Below are positions 36,030-44,087 of a DNA stretch of 64,000 nucleotides, piece by piece. Under the pieces are notes generated by a model. It was not told where the DNA came from. It made no database searches and was given only the letters and a program-made list of their open reading frames with translations. Position numbers and translations under genes: made by a program. Location of the stretch: assembly GCF_002902965.1 (NCBI RefSeq), contig NZ_CP026109.1, positions 62,001 to 126,000 on the forward strand, written 5' to 3'. Within the stretch, counting starts at the first letter, position 1. Each line of letters begins with the position of its first letter. The DNA is from Paraburkholderia hospita. GTDB lineage: Bacteria > Pseudomonadota > Gammaproteobacteria > Burkholderiales > Burkholderiaceae.

Positions 36030-36347
36030 TCATCCACTCCAGTGCAGAATGGGGACGCGCCTCGTTATAGTACTAAGCCACATCTCAATTTTGCGCCTGG
36101 CATCCTGCAGCATCGCCTTGTCCAGCGACAGGTCAGCCACGAGTCTTTTGAGCTTCGCGTTCTCCTCCTCGAGCTGCTTCATGCGCCGGACTTCCGACGG
36201 CGACAGCCCTCCGTACTTCGTATGCCAGTTATAGAACGTCGCATCACTGATGCCCATCGTGCGACACACACCCGCTACCGGCGTACCCAGTTCGGCCAGG
36301 TTCAGCGCGTATGCAATCTGCTCGTTGGTGTACCTGCTCTTCTTCAC
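36030..36347 (-). pseudogene. IS3-family OrfA, 3'-truncated
   Basis: From a GTG at 36347 (GGAGG upstream) it reads VKKSRYTNEQIAYALNLAE, an HTH_Tnp_1-type domain with GISDATFYNWHTKYGGLS, then the leucine zipper RRMKQLEEENAKLKRLVADLS. After KAMLQD (about 36100) the sequence departs from the family and runs to a stop. OrfB, with the catalytic DDE residues, is absent on both sides. No terminal inverted repeat could be recognised. A dead fragment. Confidence 0.82.
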
Positions 36348-36881
36348 GGCATGACCTCCGGGTTGCAGTTCCTGAATCATGCCGGATATTTCCAACTCTG
36401 ACCGGTCCGCAATTTCGGGTAAGCCTCAGGTTGCGGTTCCAACTCTCAAACGGGCTCAGTGCATTAGATAATCGGCCGACCTCGACTACCGCTGCCTCGT
36501 GATCGTATTCCCTCCGAGATCCGCCTGCAGCAGTCGTGCGCTTCATCCTTCGGGGGCGGGAGAACACGATGAAATCACTCTCAAGAGTTTGATCCTCCGG
36601 AAAAACCGAGCTCGGTTCATTCGCTTCTGATGTGCAATCATTTGAGTAGCGAAGTAGTTGCGCCGAGGGCGCTTTCCGAGGCAATTGGCACGATATCAGC
36701 GCGCCAGTCGTTCGTCGTTGTTGTGGGTACGCTCTTCGCCCGAACGATATCTGCCTCCGCAGGCGGTTGCAGTTTGGGGCGGTGCTACTCACAATAGTCC
36801 GAGCTTCCTGCGCATGGAGAAGGTCTTGAAATATTCGAATCTCATGACCCTCTCCGAGAAGTTTGATATGTTGAATCGTAG
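36348..36881. other. 534-bp stretch with no supported gene
   Basis: Open frames here have low-complexity, Arg/Ser-rich translations. It lies inside the scar between the IS3 fragment and the FMN reductase. Confidence 0.45.
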
Positions 36882-37460
36882 TTAAACCAGCGATTCCGAA
36901 GCTAACTTTCTGTTGGCGACTCCTCGAATAAAAATATCTAAAGAATAAGAGACAAATTCTATTGTTTTTGCATCGGTTAAGACGTTGTCGCGGAATTTCT
37001 GGTGAACATGAGGAATTACGATTTCTTGCATTGGAATAACTTCACAAAGCATCGAGCTGAAAGTTTCGCGAAGTTGGTACTGGGCTCGTACCCCGCCTAA
37101 TGCGCCTGGCGAAAAGGTGCAAAATATGACCGGCTTGTATGCAAAACAACTGGTAAAAGCGGGGCGTGATAACCAGTCAAGGGCATTCTTCAAAACCCCG
37201 GGTATGCCATGGTTAAATTCTGGAGTTGCAATGACAATCCCGTCGCAATCGCCAACAATCGCGCGAGCATCTTTGACCGATTCCGGCAAAGACAGATTTT
37301 CAACGTCCTCGTTGTAATGTGGAATCGCTCCAATGTCAATCGAACGAAAAAGATGGCCACGACCCGACAGCTGTTGAGAAAAAAAGCGCATTAAAGCAGT
37401 GGAATATGACGCTTTTCTTAGGCTGCCCGAAAAACCGACGAAATTATATTCCTTGTTCAT
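36882..37460 (-). CDS. NADPH-dependent FMN reductase (flavodoxin-like)
   Basis: 192 residues from the ATG at 37460; a GTG two codons earlier is also possible. Flavodoxin-fold FMN_red family: the phosphate-binding loop GFSGSLRKASYSTAL at the N-terminus and the flavin-contact motif ATPEFNHGIPGVLKNALDWLSRP. Such proteins supply reduced FMN or reduce quinones or azo dyes. The base composition is clearly more AT-rich than the flanking catabolic genes and codon use is softer, suggesting acquisition from another source. Confidence 0.9.
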   Translation of the reverse strand: MNKEYNFVGFSGSLRKASYSTALMRFFSQQLSGRGHLFRSIDIGAIPHYNEDVENLSLPESVKDARAIVGDCDGIVIATPEFNHGIPGVLKNALDWLSRPAFTSCFAYKPVIFCTFSPGALGGVRAQYQLRETFSSMLCEVIPMQEIVIPHVHQKFRDNVLTDAKTIEFVSYSLDIFIRGVANRKLASESLV

Positions 37461-37522
37461 AGTCACAAATTTCCTTCATGTTGAAAAATACTTACTGTAA
37501 TAGTCGGTTTACTAAGCAATGT

Positions 37523-37558
37523 AATGCAGCATTTCTAGGAAATGCAGCATTTCTAGGA
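37523..37558. repeat. Perfect 18-bp tandem direct repeat
   Basis: AATGCAGCATTTCTAGGA occurs twice in direct succession without spacer (37523-37540, 37541-37558). Confidence 0.9.
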
Positions 37559-37559
37559 G

Positions 37560-37579
37560 CGGTTTCTTCGTAGAAACCG
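37560..37579. repeat. 8-bp hairpin next to the tandem repeat
   Basis: CGGTTTCT / AGAAACCG with a TCGT loop. No T run on either side, so it is not clearly a terminator. Confidence 0.5.
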
Positions 37580-38075
37580 ACGTCGTCTCTGTACTCGTGT
37601 AATTTGATAATTCGCCAGCCTAATTAGATATATAGTTATACGAAGTATATACATCATCGTCGAACATTTGCGCCTCCTCCGTTATGTCTATACGGACAAT
37701 TCGTTATCCGGCTTAGAAGAGCACACCCTGTGGCCCAGTCTGCCGCGGCGAAGAGGCGAAACGTGAATCGCGGTCAGCCACCACGGGCCGGAAAGTTGCG
37801 AATATAGGCAATGACAGCATGCGGCGTCAACTAGGATCGTCAGTCAGGGGATCGTAGGCATCTGACAAGCGACTGCTTAACGTCAGCGCAGAGAGCGCTG
37901 AGAGAGAGTCAATCGGGAATCGTTAGCCCGCGCGATCCGCAACGCTGCATTCAAAATGGCGTGGCGCTTTTTACACAAACTGTACGCGAGCTATGTTCCA
38001 AGCGGATGCCATTCCAGCGTCTCGGCCGAAGGGGGCGGCCATGGCCCGAGAGTGGGCAGGAATCCCTAAGCACTG

Positions 38076-38966
38076 TTACTCAGCAAAACGGCGGGCGATA
38101 AAGTCTCTCAGCCACTTGTTCGCCGGATCCCGGTGATAGCGATCATGCCAATAGAGTCCAACCTCGAACTCCGAGAGTTGTAAGGGGATCGGTTTAATGA
38201 CCAGTGCAAAGTGCCGCGCTATCGTCTCGGCGAGGATGGCCGGGACGCACCACAAGAGATCGGACGCAATAACAAAGTAGGGTGCAGACAGGTATTGCGG
38301 CAGGCGTATCCGGATCTGCGGCCCGATACCCGCGTCGATCAATGCCTTTTCAAGCTGCTTGTGGCCGCTGCCCGAGTACTCGACCAGCAAGTGCGGCCCC
38401 TCCCTGAAGAGGTCGATTGTGAGTTCCCGATCGGCTAGCGGATGACCTTGGCGCATGACGCAGACGTAGTGCTGCTGCCCGAGTTTGCGACGATGAATAC
38501 CAGTTTCGAGCGATGGCAGGAAGCCGAGCGCGAAATCGATCTTTCCGCTCGCCAGGCCGCTCAGTGTTTCGTCCATGGGGGCGAAAACCGTTCGCAGCCT
38601 GAGGTGCGGCGCCGCGGCTTCGAGTTCCCGCAAAAGAGGGGGGAGGTGAACGGCTTCGCCGATATCGCGCGTGCGTATGGTGAATAGCCGGCGGGAGCCG
38701 GCCGGGTCGAATTTGACCTTTTCAGCCGATGTTTTCCGGATCATCGCCAGCGCGTCCAGCAAGTGATGGGCAATGGCGGCTGCAAAGGGTGTCGGCTCCA
38801 TACGGCGACCCACAAGCGTGAACAGCTTGTCCCCTTCTTCGTCGCGCATCCGTTTCAGCGCACTGCTAACGGCTGCCTGTGTAAGCCCCAGGCGCTCGGC
38901 GGCCCCGGTCACTGACCGGTCGCGCCAGAGCGCCTCGAACACGTACAACAAATTGAGGTCTTTCAT
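38076..38966 (-). CDS. LysR-family transcriptional regulator 1
   Basis: 296 residues. N-terminal winged helix MKDLNLLYVFEALWRDRSVTG with LTQAAVSSALKRMRDEEGDKLF, the usual LysR DNA-binding pattern of the NodD/NahR-like branch, and a C-terminal substrate-binding domain. Divergent from the beta-hydroxyacid dehydrogenase gene at 39100. A perfect 19-bp palindrome lies 38 bp before its start. It probably controls the 39.1-42.4 kb genes in response to a pathway intermediate. Confidence 0.94.
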   Translation of the reverse strand: MKDLNLLYVFEALWRDRSVTGAAERLGLTQAAVSSALKRMRDEEGDKLFTLVGRRMEPTPFAAAIAHHLLDALAMIRKTSAEKVKFDPAGSRRLFTIRTRDIGEAVHLPPLLRELEAAAPHLRLRTVFAPMDETLSGLASGKIDFALGFLPSLETGIHRRKLGQQHYVCVMRQGHPLADRELTIDLFREGPHLLVEYSGSGHKQLEKALIDAGIGPQIRIRLPQYLSAPYFVIASDLLWCVPAILAETIARHFALVIKPIPLQLSEFEVGLYWHDRYHRDPANKWLRDFIARRFAE

Positions 38967-39004
38967 GGACTTGTTGCGCCTTTACCTCTGAGCAATGGAT
39001 CGTG

Positions 39005-39023
39005 GTATCAATCTCATTGATAC
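39005..39023. promoter_or_regulatory. Perfect 19-bp palindrome in the LysR / dehydrogenase divergent promoter
   Basis: GTATCAAT-CTC-ATTGATAC contains the T-N11-A form expected of a LysR box (ATCAATCTCATTGAT). It lies 38 bp before the regulator start and 76 bp before the divergent gene, the classic placement. Confidence 0.75.
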
Positions 39024-39099
39024 TTTGTTTCAACGAATCGATGTAGTTTAACCCGATCAACGGAGCTAGACTCCATCTAAACATCATCAGGAGACAGAC

Positions 39100-39981
39100 G
39101 TGGCTAGCCCCGCCCCAGTTATCGGCATGATCGGCCTTGGTCAACTCGGTCTGCCAATAGCGATCAATCTGATCCAGGCCGGTTTCCGATTGGTGGGCTA
39201 TCGCCGCAGTGATCCGCAGGCACTTGTGAACTGCGGCGTTCAGATAGCTCAATGCGTCGCAGAAGTCGTCAGTCAAGCCGACGTCTTGCTGCTTTGTCTG
39301 CCGGGTGAACAAGCGCAGATTGAAGTCTTGCACAGCCCCGGTGGGGTTCTCGATGCGCTCAAGCCGGGGCAGATCGTCATTGAATTATCGACGTACCGGA
39401 AGGAGTTCAAGCTCGAACAGGCAGCGTGCATCCAGGAGCGCGGCGGACGCGTGCTCGAGGCAGAGGTTAGCGGTTCGCCGCCGATGGTCAAGCAACGTAG
39501 CGCTTCGCTCTACCTCGGTGGCAGCGCGGAACTCGTCGACGAATGCAAGCCAGTACTCGATGCCATCACTGCGAGGTACTTCCACATCGGTGAGTTTGGT
39601 TCGGCCGTCGCAATGAAACTGATTGCCAATTACCTGGTCGCCATTCATACGCTTGCTTGCGCTGAAGCAATGAACCTCGGTACCAGGCTTGGTTTTGACC
39701 CGCACATGGTTGCCGAGGTGATTGGTCACGGGGCGGGCGGGTCGACAATGTTCACGATTCGCGCGCCAATGATGGCTGCACGGTCGTTTTCACCCGCTCC
39801 CGGTCCGTTTGTCACACTCGAAAAATATCTCCGGCTGGGCCGGGAACTGGTGGATGACTCAGGTGCAGCGTCGCCACTGTTTTCCGCGGCGGCTCCTTAC
39901 TTCTTTCGCGCGCTTGCCAGTCGCATGGGCGAAGAGGATATATCGGCGGTAATCAAATTGCTTGAATTGGAATCCCGGTAG
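39100..39981 (+). CDS. NAD(P)-dependent beta-hydroxyacid dehydrogenase (3-hydroxyisobutyrate dehydrogenase family)
   Basis: 293 residues from a GTG at 39100 with AGGAGACAGAC upstream. Rossmann motif GMIGLGQLGLPIAINL at the N-terminus, the substrate motif EAEVSGSPPMVKQRSASL and the catalytic Lys in AVAMKLIANYLVAIH. Members oxidise 3-hydroxyisobutyrate, tartronate semialdehyde or similar beta-hydroxyacids. Leads a run with an extradiol-type dioxygenase and FAH-family hydrolase, so a step on a short aliphatic product of ring cleavage is likely. Confidence 0.9.
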   Translation: MASPAPVIGMIGLGQLGLPIAINLIQAGFRLVGYRRSDPQALVNCGVQIAQCVAEVVSQADVLLLCLPGEQAQIEVLHSPGGVLDALKPGQIVIELSTYRKEFKLEQAACIQERGGRVLEAEVSGSPPMVKQRSASLYLGGSAELVDECKPVLDAITARYFHIGEFGSAVAMKLIANYLVAIHTLACAEAMNLGTRLGFDPHMVAEVIGHGAGGSTMFTIRAPMMAARSFSPAPGPFVTLEKYLRLGRELVDDSGAASPLFSAAAPYFFRALASRMGEEDISAVIKLLELESR

Positions 39982-40100
39982 TGCGGCGTCAAAGACCAAC
40001 CGGATGGCTATTTGGCAGGCTTTGACTATCGAAGTCGGCGATGCGCCGAGCGCTCTCGCCATGCCCAGTTTTATGTGATCAGACAGGAAAGGCTTTCGCC

Positions 40101-41027
40101 ATGATTCGCTCGCTGCTCCACGTAGGGATGACCGTGCCAGACCTCGAAGCTGGACGGTCGTTTTATCAACTCTTCGGGCTCGAGTCCCATGCTTCGGGAA
40201 GCGATCTCGTATTTCGCTGCGCGAACCGGGAACAGGACCAGATACGCCTGATGGAAGGGCCGAAAAAGCGACTGAGCTACATATCGCTCGGCACCGACGA
40301 CGTGGGCATGCTCACCTTGAAAACCCGACTCGAGCGGGCCGGCGTTCGCATCACCGAGACGCCTTTCCGGGCCGATTCTGGAGGGATCTGGTTCCAGGAT
40401 CCTCACGGCGACTGGGTCAATGTACAGGTCGAGCAGGTCATATCCTCCACAATGCCCGCGCCACCGGAAGTCAACTCCCCGGGGCAGTACCGGCGCATCG
40501 GCACGCGTGCATGCTCGGTCGAGTCCATGCAGAAGCGGGCAAGACCACGCAGGCTTGGACACCTGATCAAGTTCACACCCGACGTTGACCGGTCGGTGGC
40601 TTTCTACACAGAAGTACTAGGGATGAAGGTTTCAGACCGTGCGCATGACATCCTTGCATTTCTCCGTGGATCGTCGGGCGGCGACCATCACATTCTGGCA
40701 TTCGCCAAGAGCACGCACACTGGCTTACATCACCTGAGTTTTGAGGTGGGCGATATAGATGAAATCGAAATAGGTGCACAGACGCTCATACGCGCTGGCT
40801 ACGAAGATGTTTTTGGACTCGGCCGTCACGTCGGAGGATCTAATTATTTTCACTATATCCGCGATCCCTGGAATAGCCTGGTCGAGTACTTCTGGGATAT
40901 CGACATTATTCCCGAGGACGACAGCGCGTGGATACCCCTCAATGTTTCTCCGGAAGAACTGACGGCAGTATGGGCGGCCAAGCCCGCGGCGCCAGGATTC
41001 GAACTGAACTTTGAATTGCCGGACTGA
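40101..41027 (+). CDS. VOC-family extradiol ring-cleavage dioxygenase
   Basis: 308 residues from the ATG at 40101; an upstream in-frame start lacks a ribosome site. Two vicinal-oxygen-chelate modules: residues 1-115 (HVGMTVPDLEAGRSFYQLFG) and about 150-280 (HLIKFTPDVDRSVAFYTEVLGM). The Fe(II) triad of type I extradiol dioxygenases is visible in the second module as His154, His210 or His211 (in THTGLHHLSFEV) and Glu262 (SLVEYFWD). It would open a catechol-type ring next to the hydroxyls. The following YciI and FAH-family genes fit processing of a meta-cleavage product. Confidence 0.88.
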   Translation: MIRSLLHVGMTVPDLEAGRSFYQLFGLESHASGSDLVFRCANREQDQIRLMEGPKKRLSYISLGTDDVGMLTLKTRLERAGVRITETPFRADSGGIWFQDPHGDWVNVQVEQVISSTMPAPPEVNSPGQYRRIGTRACSVESMQKRARPRRLGHLIKFTPDVDRSVAFYTEVLGMKVSDRAHDILAFLRGSSGGDHHILAFAKSTHTGLHHLSFEVGDIDEIEIGAQTLIRAGYEDVFGLGRHVGGSNYFHYIRDPWNSLVEYFWDIDIIPEDDSAWIPLNVSPEELTAVWAAKPAAPGFELNFELPD

Positions 41028-41028
41028 G

Positions 41029-41406
41029 ATGAACCTGAGTGACAGCGCCCGTCTTTTGCTGCGGCAGATGCTCCAGAAGCCGTTGTATGTCGTCGTCCGG
41101 GTTCCTAATGACATGAGCCGCTTCGACGAACTTATCGAGGATCATCTTAAGTGGGCCATTGCGGCGGAAGGCCGTGGAGAGCTCTTTGCTTCTGGACCCT
41201 TCTTCGATGAGCGGGGCGAGCCGGGAACGTCGGGTGGGATGTCAATCCTGCGCGCAACCTCGATCGAAGAGGTCCAAACGATACTGTCTGATGATCCGTT
41301 CATTCAGGAGAAGGTCTACACGGCATCGATAAGGAAGTGGCTACTTATGGAAGGCGGAATAACTGTCAACTTGCGATTCGCCGATCGCTCATACACTCTC
41401 GAATAA
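41029..41406 (+). CDS. YciI-family protein
   Basis: 125 residues, starting one base after the dioxygenase stop, so co-translated. The YciI/muconolactone-isomerase-like ferredoxin fold is seen as PLYVVVRVPNDM, HLKWAIAAEGRGELFASGPF and SILRATSIEEVQTILSDDPFI. Family members dehalogenate, isomerise or are of unknown use in aromatic clusters. An isomerase role on the ring-cleavage product is a guess from context. Confidence 0.8.
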   Translation: MNLSDSARLLLRQMLQKPLYVVVRVPNDMSRFDELIEDHLKWAIAAEGRGELFASGPFFDERGEPGTSGGMSILRATSIEEVQTILSDDPFIQEKVYTASIRKWLLMEGGITVNLRFADRSYTLE

Positions 41407-41414
41407 AACTCAAA

Positions 41415-42362
41415 ATGAAATATCAGCTTTTCACATATGCGGACAAGTCAGGGGCCGCAGGGACCGGTATCGCCGTTAAGCAGAAGCTGTTCAGCCTGGC
41501 GGGTGTAGCCGCGGGCGGTGCTTTGGCGGGCAAAAGCGTCATGCACTTGCTGGAAGACTGGGAGAATTCGCATGATCTTCTGTTGTCGGTTACGGGACAA
41601 CTGGTGGATTTCTCCGACAGGTACCTGCCGCATATACTCGATGCGAACGAGATCACCTTTCTGCCGCCAGTGACCCACCCCGGCGCCGTATATTGCGCGG
41701 GCGCCAACTATCGGGACCATGTGGAAGCCATGGCCCGTGCGTTTAACCACAAGCTCGTTGTGGATCCAAAAGCCCAAGGCATTCCGCCGTGGCACTTTAT
41801 GAAATCCGGTAAGGCGACTCTTGCCGGGCACCGGGAGGCTGTGCCGTTTCCCAGCCACACGTCGATGCTGGACTGGGAGGCGGAACTCGCAGTCGTGATC
41901 GGACGTCGGGCGTCGAAAGTCACGGTAGACGATGCCTTACGCTACGTCGCTGGGTACACCTGCTCGAACGACCTGTCTGCCCGGGACAACCTCGCCCGCG
42001 CCAACATCGATGTCAGCTCGCCATTCCGCTTTGACTGGATCGGGCACAAGTGTTTCGCGGGTTCATGTCCCATCGGCCCGTTCCTCACGCCAGCGGCATT
42101 CATCGAGTCACCCGAGAACCTCAACATCAGGTTGTGGATCAACGGCGTACTGCGGCAGGACTCGAATACAAACAAACACCTTTACGGCGTCGCGGACCAG
42201 ATCTCGTACCTTAGCCAGCGGATGGATCTTCTTCCCGGGGACATCATTCTGACGGGCACCCCCGCAGGCGTGGGGATGGAAAGCGGGACCTTCCTGAAGC
42301 GGGGAGACGTGATCAAGGTATGGATTGAAGGGCTCGGCGAACTCGAGACAACGATCGCTTGA
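41415..42362 (+). CDS. Fumarylacetoacetate hydrolase family protein 1
   Basis: 315 residues from the ATG at 41415, 8 bp after the YciI gene. FAH C-terminal fold: GAVYCAGANYRDHVEAM, the metal acids in LDWEAELAVVIGR, the Asp in TCSNDLSARDN, and the closing ILTGTPAGVGMESGTFLKRGDVI. Unlike the true FahA at 2309, it lacks the large N-terminal domain. Members include 2-hydroxyhepta-2,4-diene-1,7-dioate isomerases and oxaloacetate or acylpyruvate hydrolases. Hydrolysis or isomerisation of the product of the upstream dioxygenase is likely. Confidence 0.9.
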   Translation: MKYQLFTYADKSGAAGTGIAVKQKLFSLAGVAAGGALAGKSVMHLLEDWENSHDLLLSVTGQLVDFSDRYLPHILDANEITFLPPVTHPGAVYCAGANYRDHVEAMARAFNHKLVVDPKAQGIPPWHFMKSGKATLAGHREAVPFPSHTSMLDWEAELAVVIGRRASKVTVDDALRYVAGYTCSNDLSARDNLARANIDVSSPFRFDWIGHKCFAGSCPIGPFLTPAAFIESPENLNIRLWINGVLRQDSNTNKHLYGVADQISYLSQRMDLLPGDIILTGTPAGVGMESGTFLKRGDVIKVWIEGLGELETTIA

Positions 42363-42500
42363 TGCATGCAGGTGCCGAAGTCCTGGAAGTTTGCCATCTG
42401 CAGTTGAAGCTGCCAGACGCTGAATCGCAGTTAACTACGCAAAATCATCATGCCCTGGCTCGAACCGGACGCCTGAAAAGGCGACATGAAGGAGGCATCG

Positions 42501-42737
42501 ATGACTAGCGCGGAAAGCTCGCTACGCGAAATGGTGGACCACTGGCTCAGGCCCGACCCGTCAAGAGGAGTCCGGGTCATCGAGTTCAGGAATAGCAGAT
42601 GCCGGCACGAATGCTATGTCTGTGTCGAGGCGCCGAAGGCAACCGGGGCTATCGCATTGTTCTTCTTCCGGCATGGGGACGGCGCGTGGCGCATCTTTCC
42701 ACAGGCCCGGGAGAGACCGGCAATGCGTGTCCTCTGA
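42501..42737 (+). CDS. Small conserved-looking protein of unknown function
   Basis: 78 residues with an excellent ribosome site (AAGGAGG, 5 nt before the ATG). The sequence MTSAESSLREMVDHWL and then RVIEFRNSRCRHECYVCVEA shows an HxCxxC-like cluster (RHECYVC) and ends FFFRHGDGAWRIFPQ. No domain recognised; not a membrane protein. It lies directly before the Liv-type transport operon. Confidence 0.55.
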   Translation: MTSAESSLREMVDHWLRPDPSRGVRVIEFRNSRCRHECYVCVEAPKATGAIALFFFRHGDGAWRIFPQARERPAMRVL

Positions 42738-42782
42738 ATCCGACGGGAAGCGCCATCATAAATCGAACGACTGGAGACAAAC

Positions 42783-43952
42783 ATGATGAAGAAAGTGCAA
42801 TCCGCAATCGTTGCCGCCTTGTTGGCAGCGATTACGTCGACGACGAATGCAGAGGTCAAAATCGGATTCCTGGCAACCATGTCGGGATCCTCGGCCGATG
42901 TCGGTCGCGACCAGTTCGACGGTTTTAGCCTGGCTCTGGACCAGCTATCGAACAGACTGGGAGGGGTTAATACGGTAATCATCAAGGAGGACGACCAGCA
43001 GAAGCCGGAAGCAGCGATAAATGCGCTGGGCAAACTGATCGACAGGGACAAGGTCGATATTGTCGTCGGACTGACTTTCGCCAACGTGATGATGGCGCTG
43101 CAAAACCGGATTTCCTCGACCGATATCCCGGTGATTGGCACAGTTGCTGGGCCGTCGGCCGTTGCGGGTGCTCAATGCAGGGCCAACGAGTTTGTGATGT
43201 CGTGGCAGAGCGATATGCCAGCTGAAGTTGTCGGCAAGTATCTGAACGACAAGGGCGTCAGGCGCGTGAGCACGATGACCCCGAACTTTATCGGTGGCAA
43301 GGACAAAGTCACTGGTTTCAAGCGCTTCTACCGGGGGGAAATTGTTGATGAGATGTACACGCCTCTTAACCAGCTCGATTTTTCTGCCGAACTGACCCAG
43401 ATCTCCTCATCAAGACCGGAGGCTGTGTATGCGTTTTATCCGGGTGGGCTCGGAGTTACCTTTGTGCGTCAATACCAGCAAGCCGGACTTCCTGGAAAGA
43501 CGAACCTTTATACGTCGAACACCATCGAAGGCACGGCCGCGGATGCGATGGGCGCGGCGGCCATAGGCGCCGTCGTCGGCGATACCTGGACGCCTGGTGC
43601 CCCCGGCACGGAGTCGAAGAACTTTGTCCAGGCGTTCGAGAGACGCTTTGGACGCAGTCCGTCGCCGTATGCCGCGTTCAGTTATGACGCGGCCATGTTG
43701 CTTGACGCCGCCATCCGCGTAGTCAAAGGCAATACCGCCGATCACAAGGCTCTGACCGCAGCAATCAAGAATGCCCAGTTCAGATCGCTGCGCGGCAATT
43801 TCCGCTTTGGAAGGAACAACTTCCCAATACAGGATTACAGCATTTATCAGGTCATCAAGGACAACTCAGGCAAGCCTGATTTCAGGCTGCTACAGGCGAA
43901 CGTCCTGAAAGATCAATCTGATGCCTACGTGCAGCAGTGCACCCTGAAATAG
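42783..43952 (+). CDS. Branched-chain-type ABC transporter substrate-binding protein
   Basis: 389 residues. Signal peptide MMKKVQSAIVAALLAAITSTTNA; the mature part opens EVKIGFLATMSGSSADVG, the start of the Peripla_BP_6 fold. Further landmarks are DRDKVDIVVGLTFANVMMA, PEAVYAFYPGGLGVTFVRQY and AFSYDAAMLLDAAIRVVKGN. In aromatic islands this family often carries benzoate-like ligands rather than amino acids. It leads the operon with the permeases and ATPases at 45101-48525, although another type of binding protein lies in between. Confidence 0.92.
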   Translation: MMKKVQSAIVAALLAAITSTTNAEVKIGFLATMSGSSADVGRDQFDGFSLALDQLSNRLGGVNTVIIKEDDQQKPEAAINALGKLIDRDKVDIVVGLTFANVMMALQNRISSTDIPVIGTVAGPSAVAGAQCRANEFVMSWQSDMPAEVVGKYLNDKGVRRVSTMTPNFIGGKDKVTGFKRFYRGEIVDEMYTPLNQLDFSAELTQISSSRPEAVYAFYPGGLGVTFVRQYQQAGLPGKTNLYTSNTIEGTAADAMGAAAIGAVVGDTWTPGAPGTESKNFVQAFERRFGRSPSPYAAFSYDAAMLLDAAIRVVKGNTADHKALTAAIKNAQFRSLRGNFRFGRNNFPIQDYSIYQVIKDNSGKPDFRLLQANVLKDQSDAYVQQCTLK

Positions 43953-44087
43953 ATTTCGAATGTTGCGGATGCTGCGGCGGACAACGACAACCGCGTTGAG
44001 GTCGCCACATACCGGGCATTCGCGTATCCCCGCGCCGAATACCATATCGGATCCTTGTTGTTGCGCGCAGGAAGAAAAGGGCATGCA

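Larger units (their letters stand above)
37461..38075. other. 615-bp AT-rich gap with tandem repeat and hairpin
   Basis: No supported gene. Contains the 18-bp tandem repeat (37523-37558), an adjacent hairpin and an AT-rich patch around 37620-37655 that may be a promoter for the FMN reductase or a junction sequence. Confidence 0.5.

Noticed and set aside
36244..36792. 182-codon minus-strand ORF overlapping the IS3 fragment
   Set aside because: No domain; overlaps recognised OrfA in another frame.
37523..37558. Tandem repeat considered as a CRISPR or att site
   Set aside because: Only two units, no spacers, no integrase or cas genes nearby, and no tRNA end.
37620..37657. AT-rich dyad before the FMN reductase considered as another copy of the 38-bp element
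   Set aside because: Arms match poorly and the 6-bp spacing is not kept; simple AT-richness explains it.
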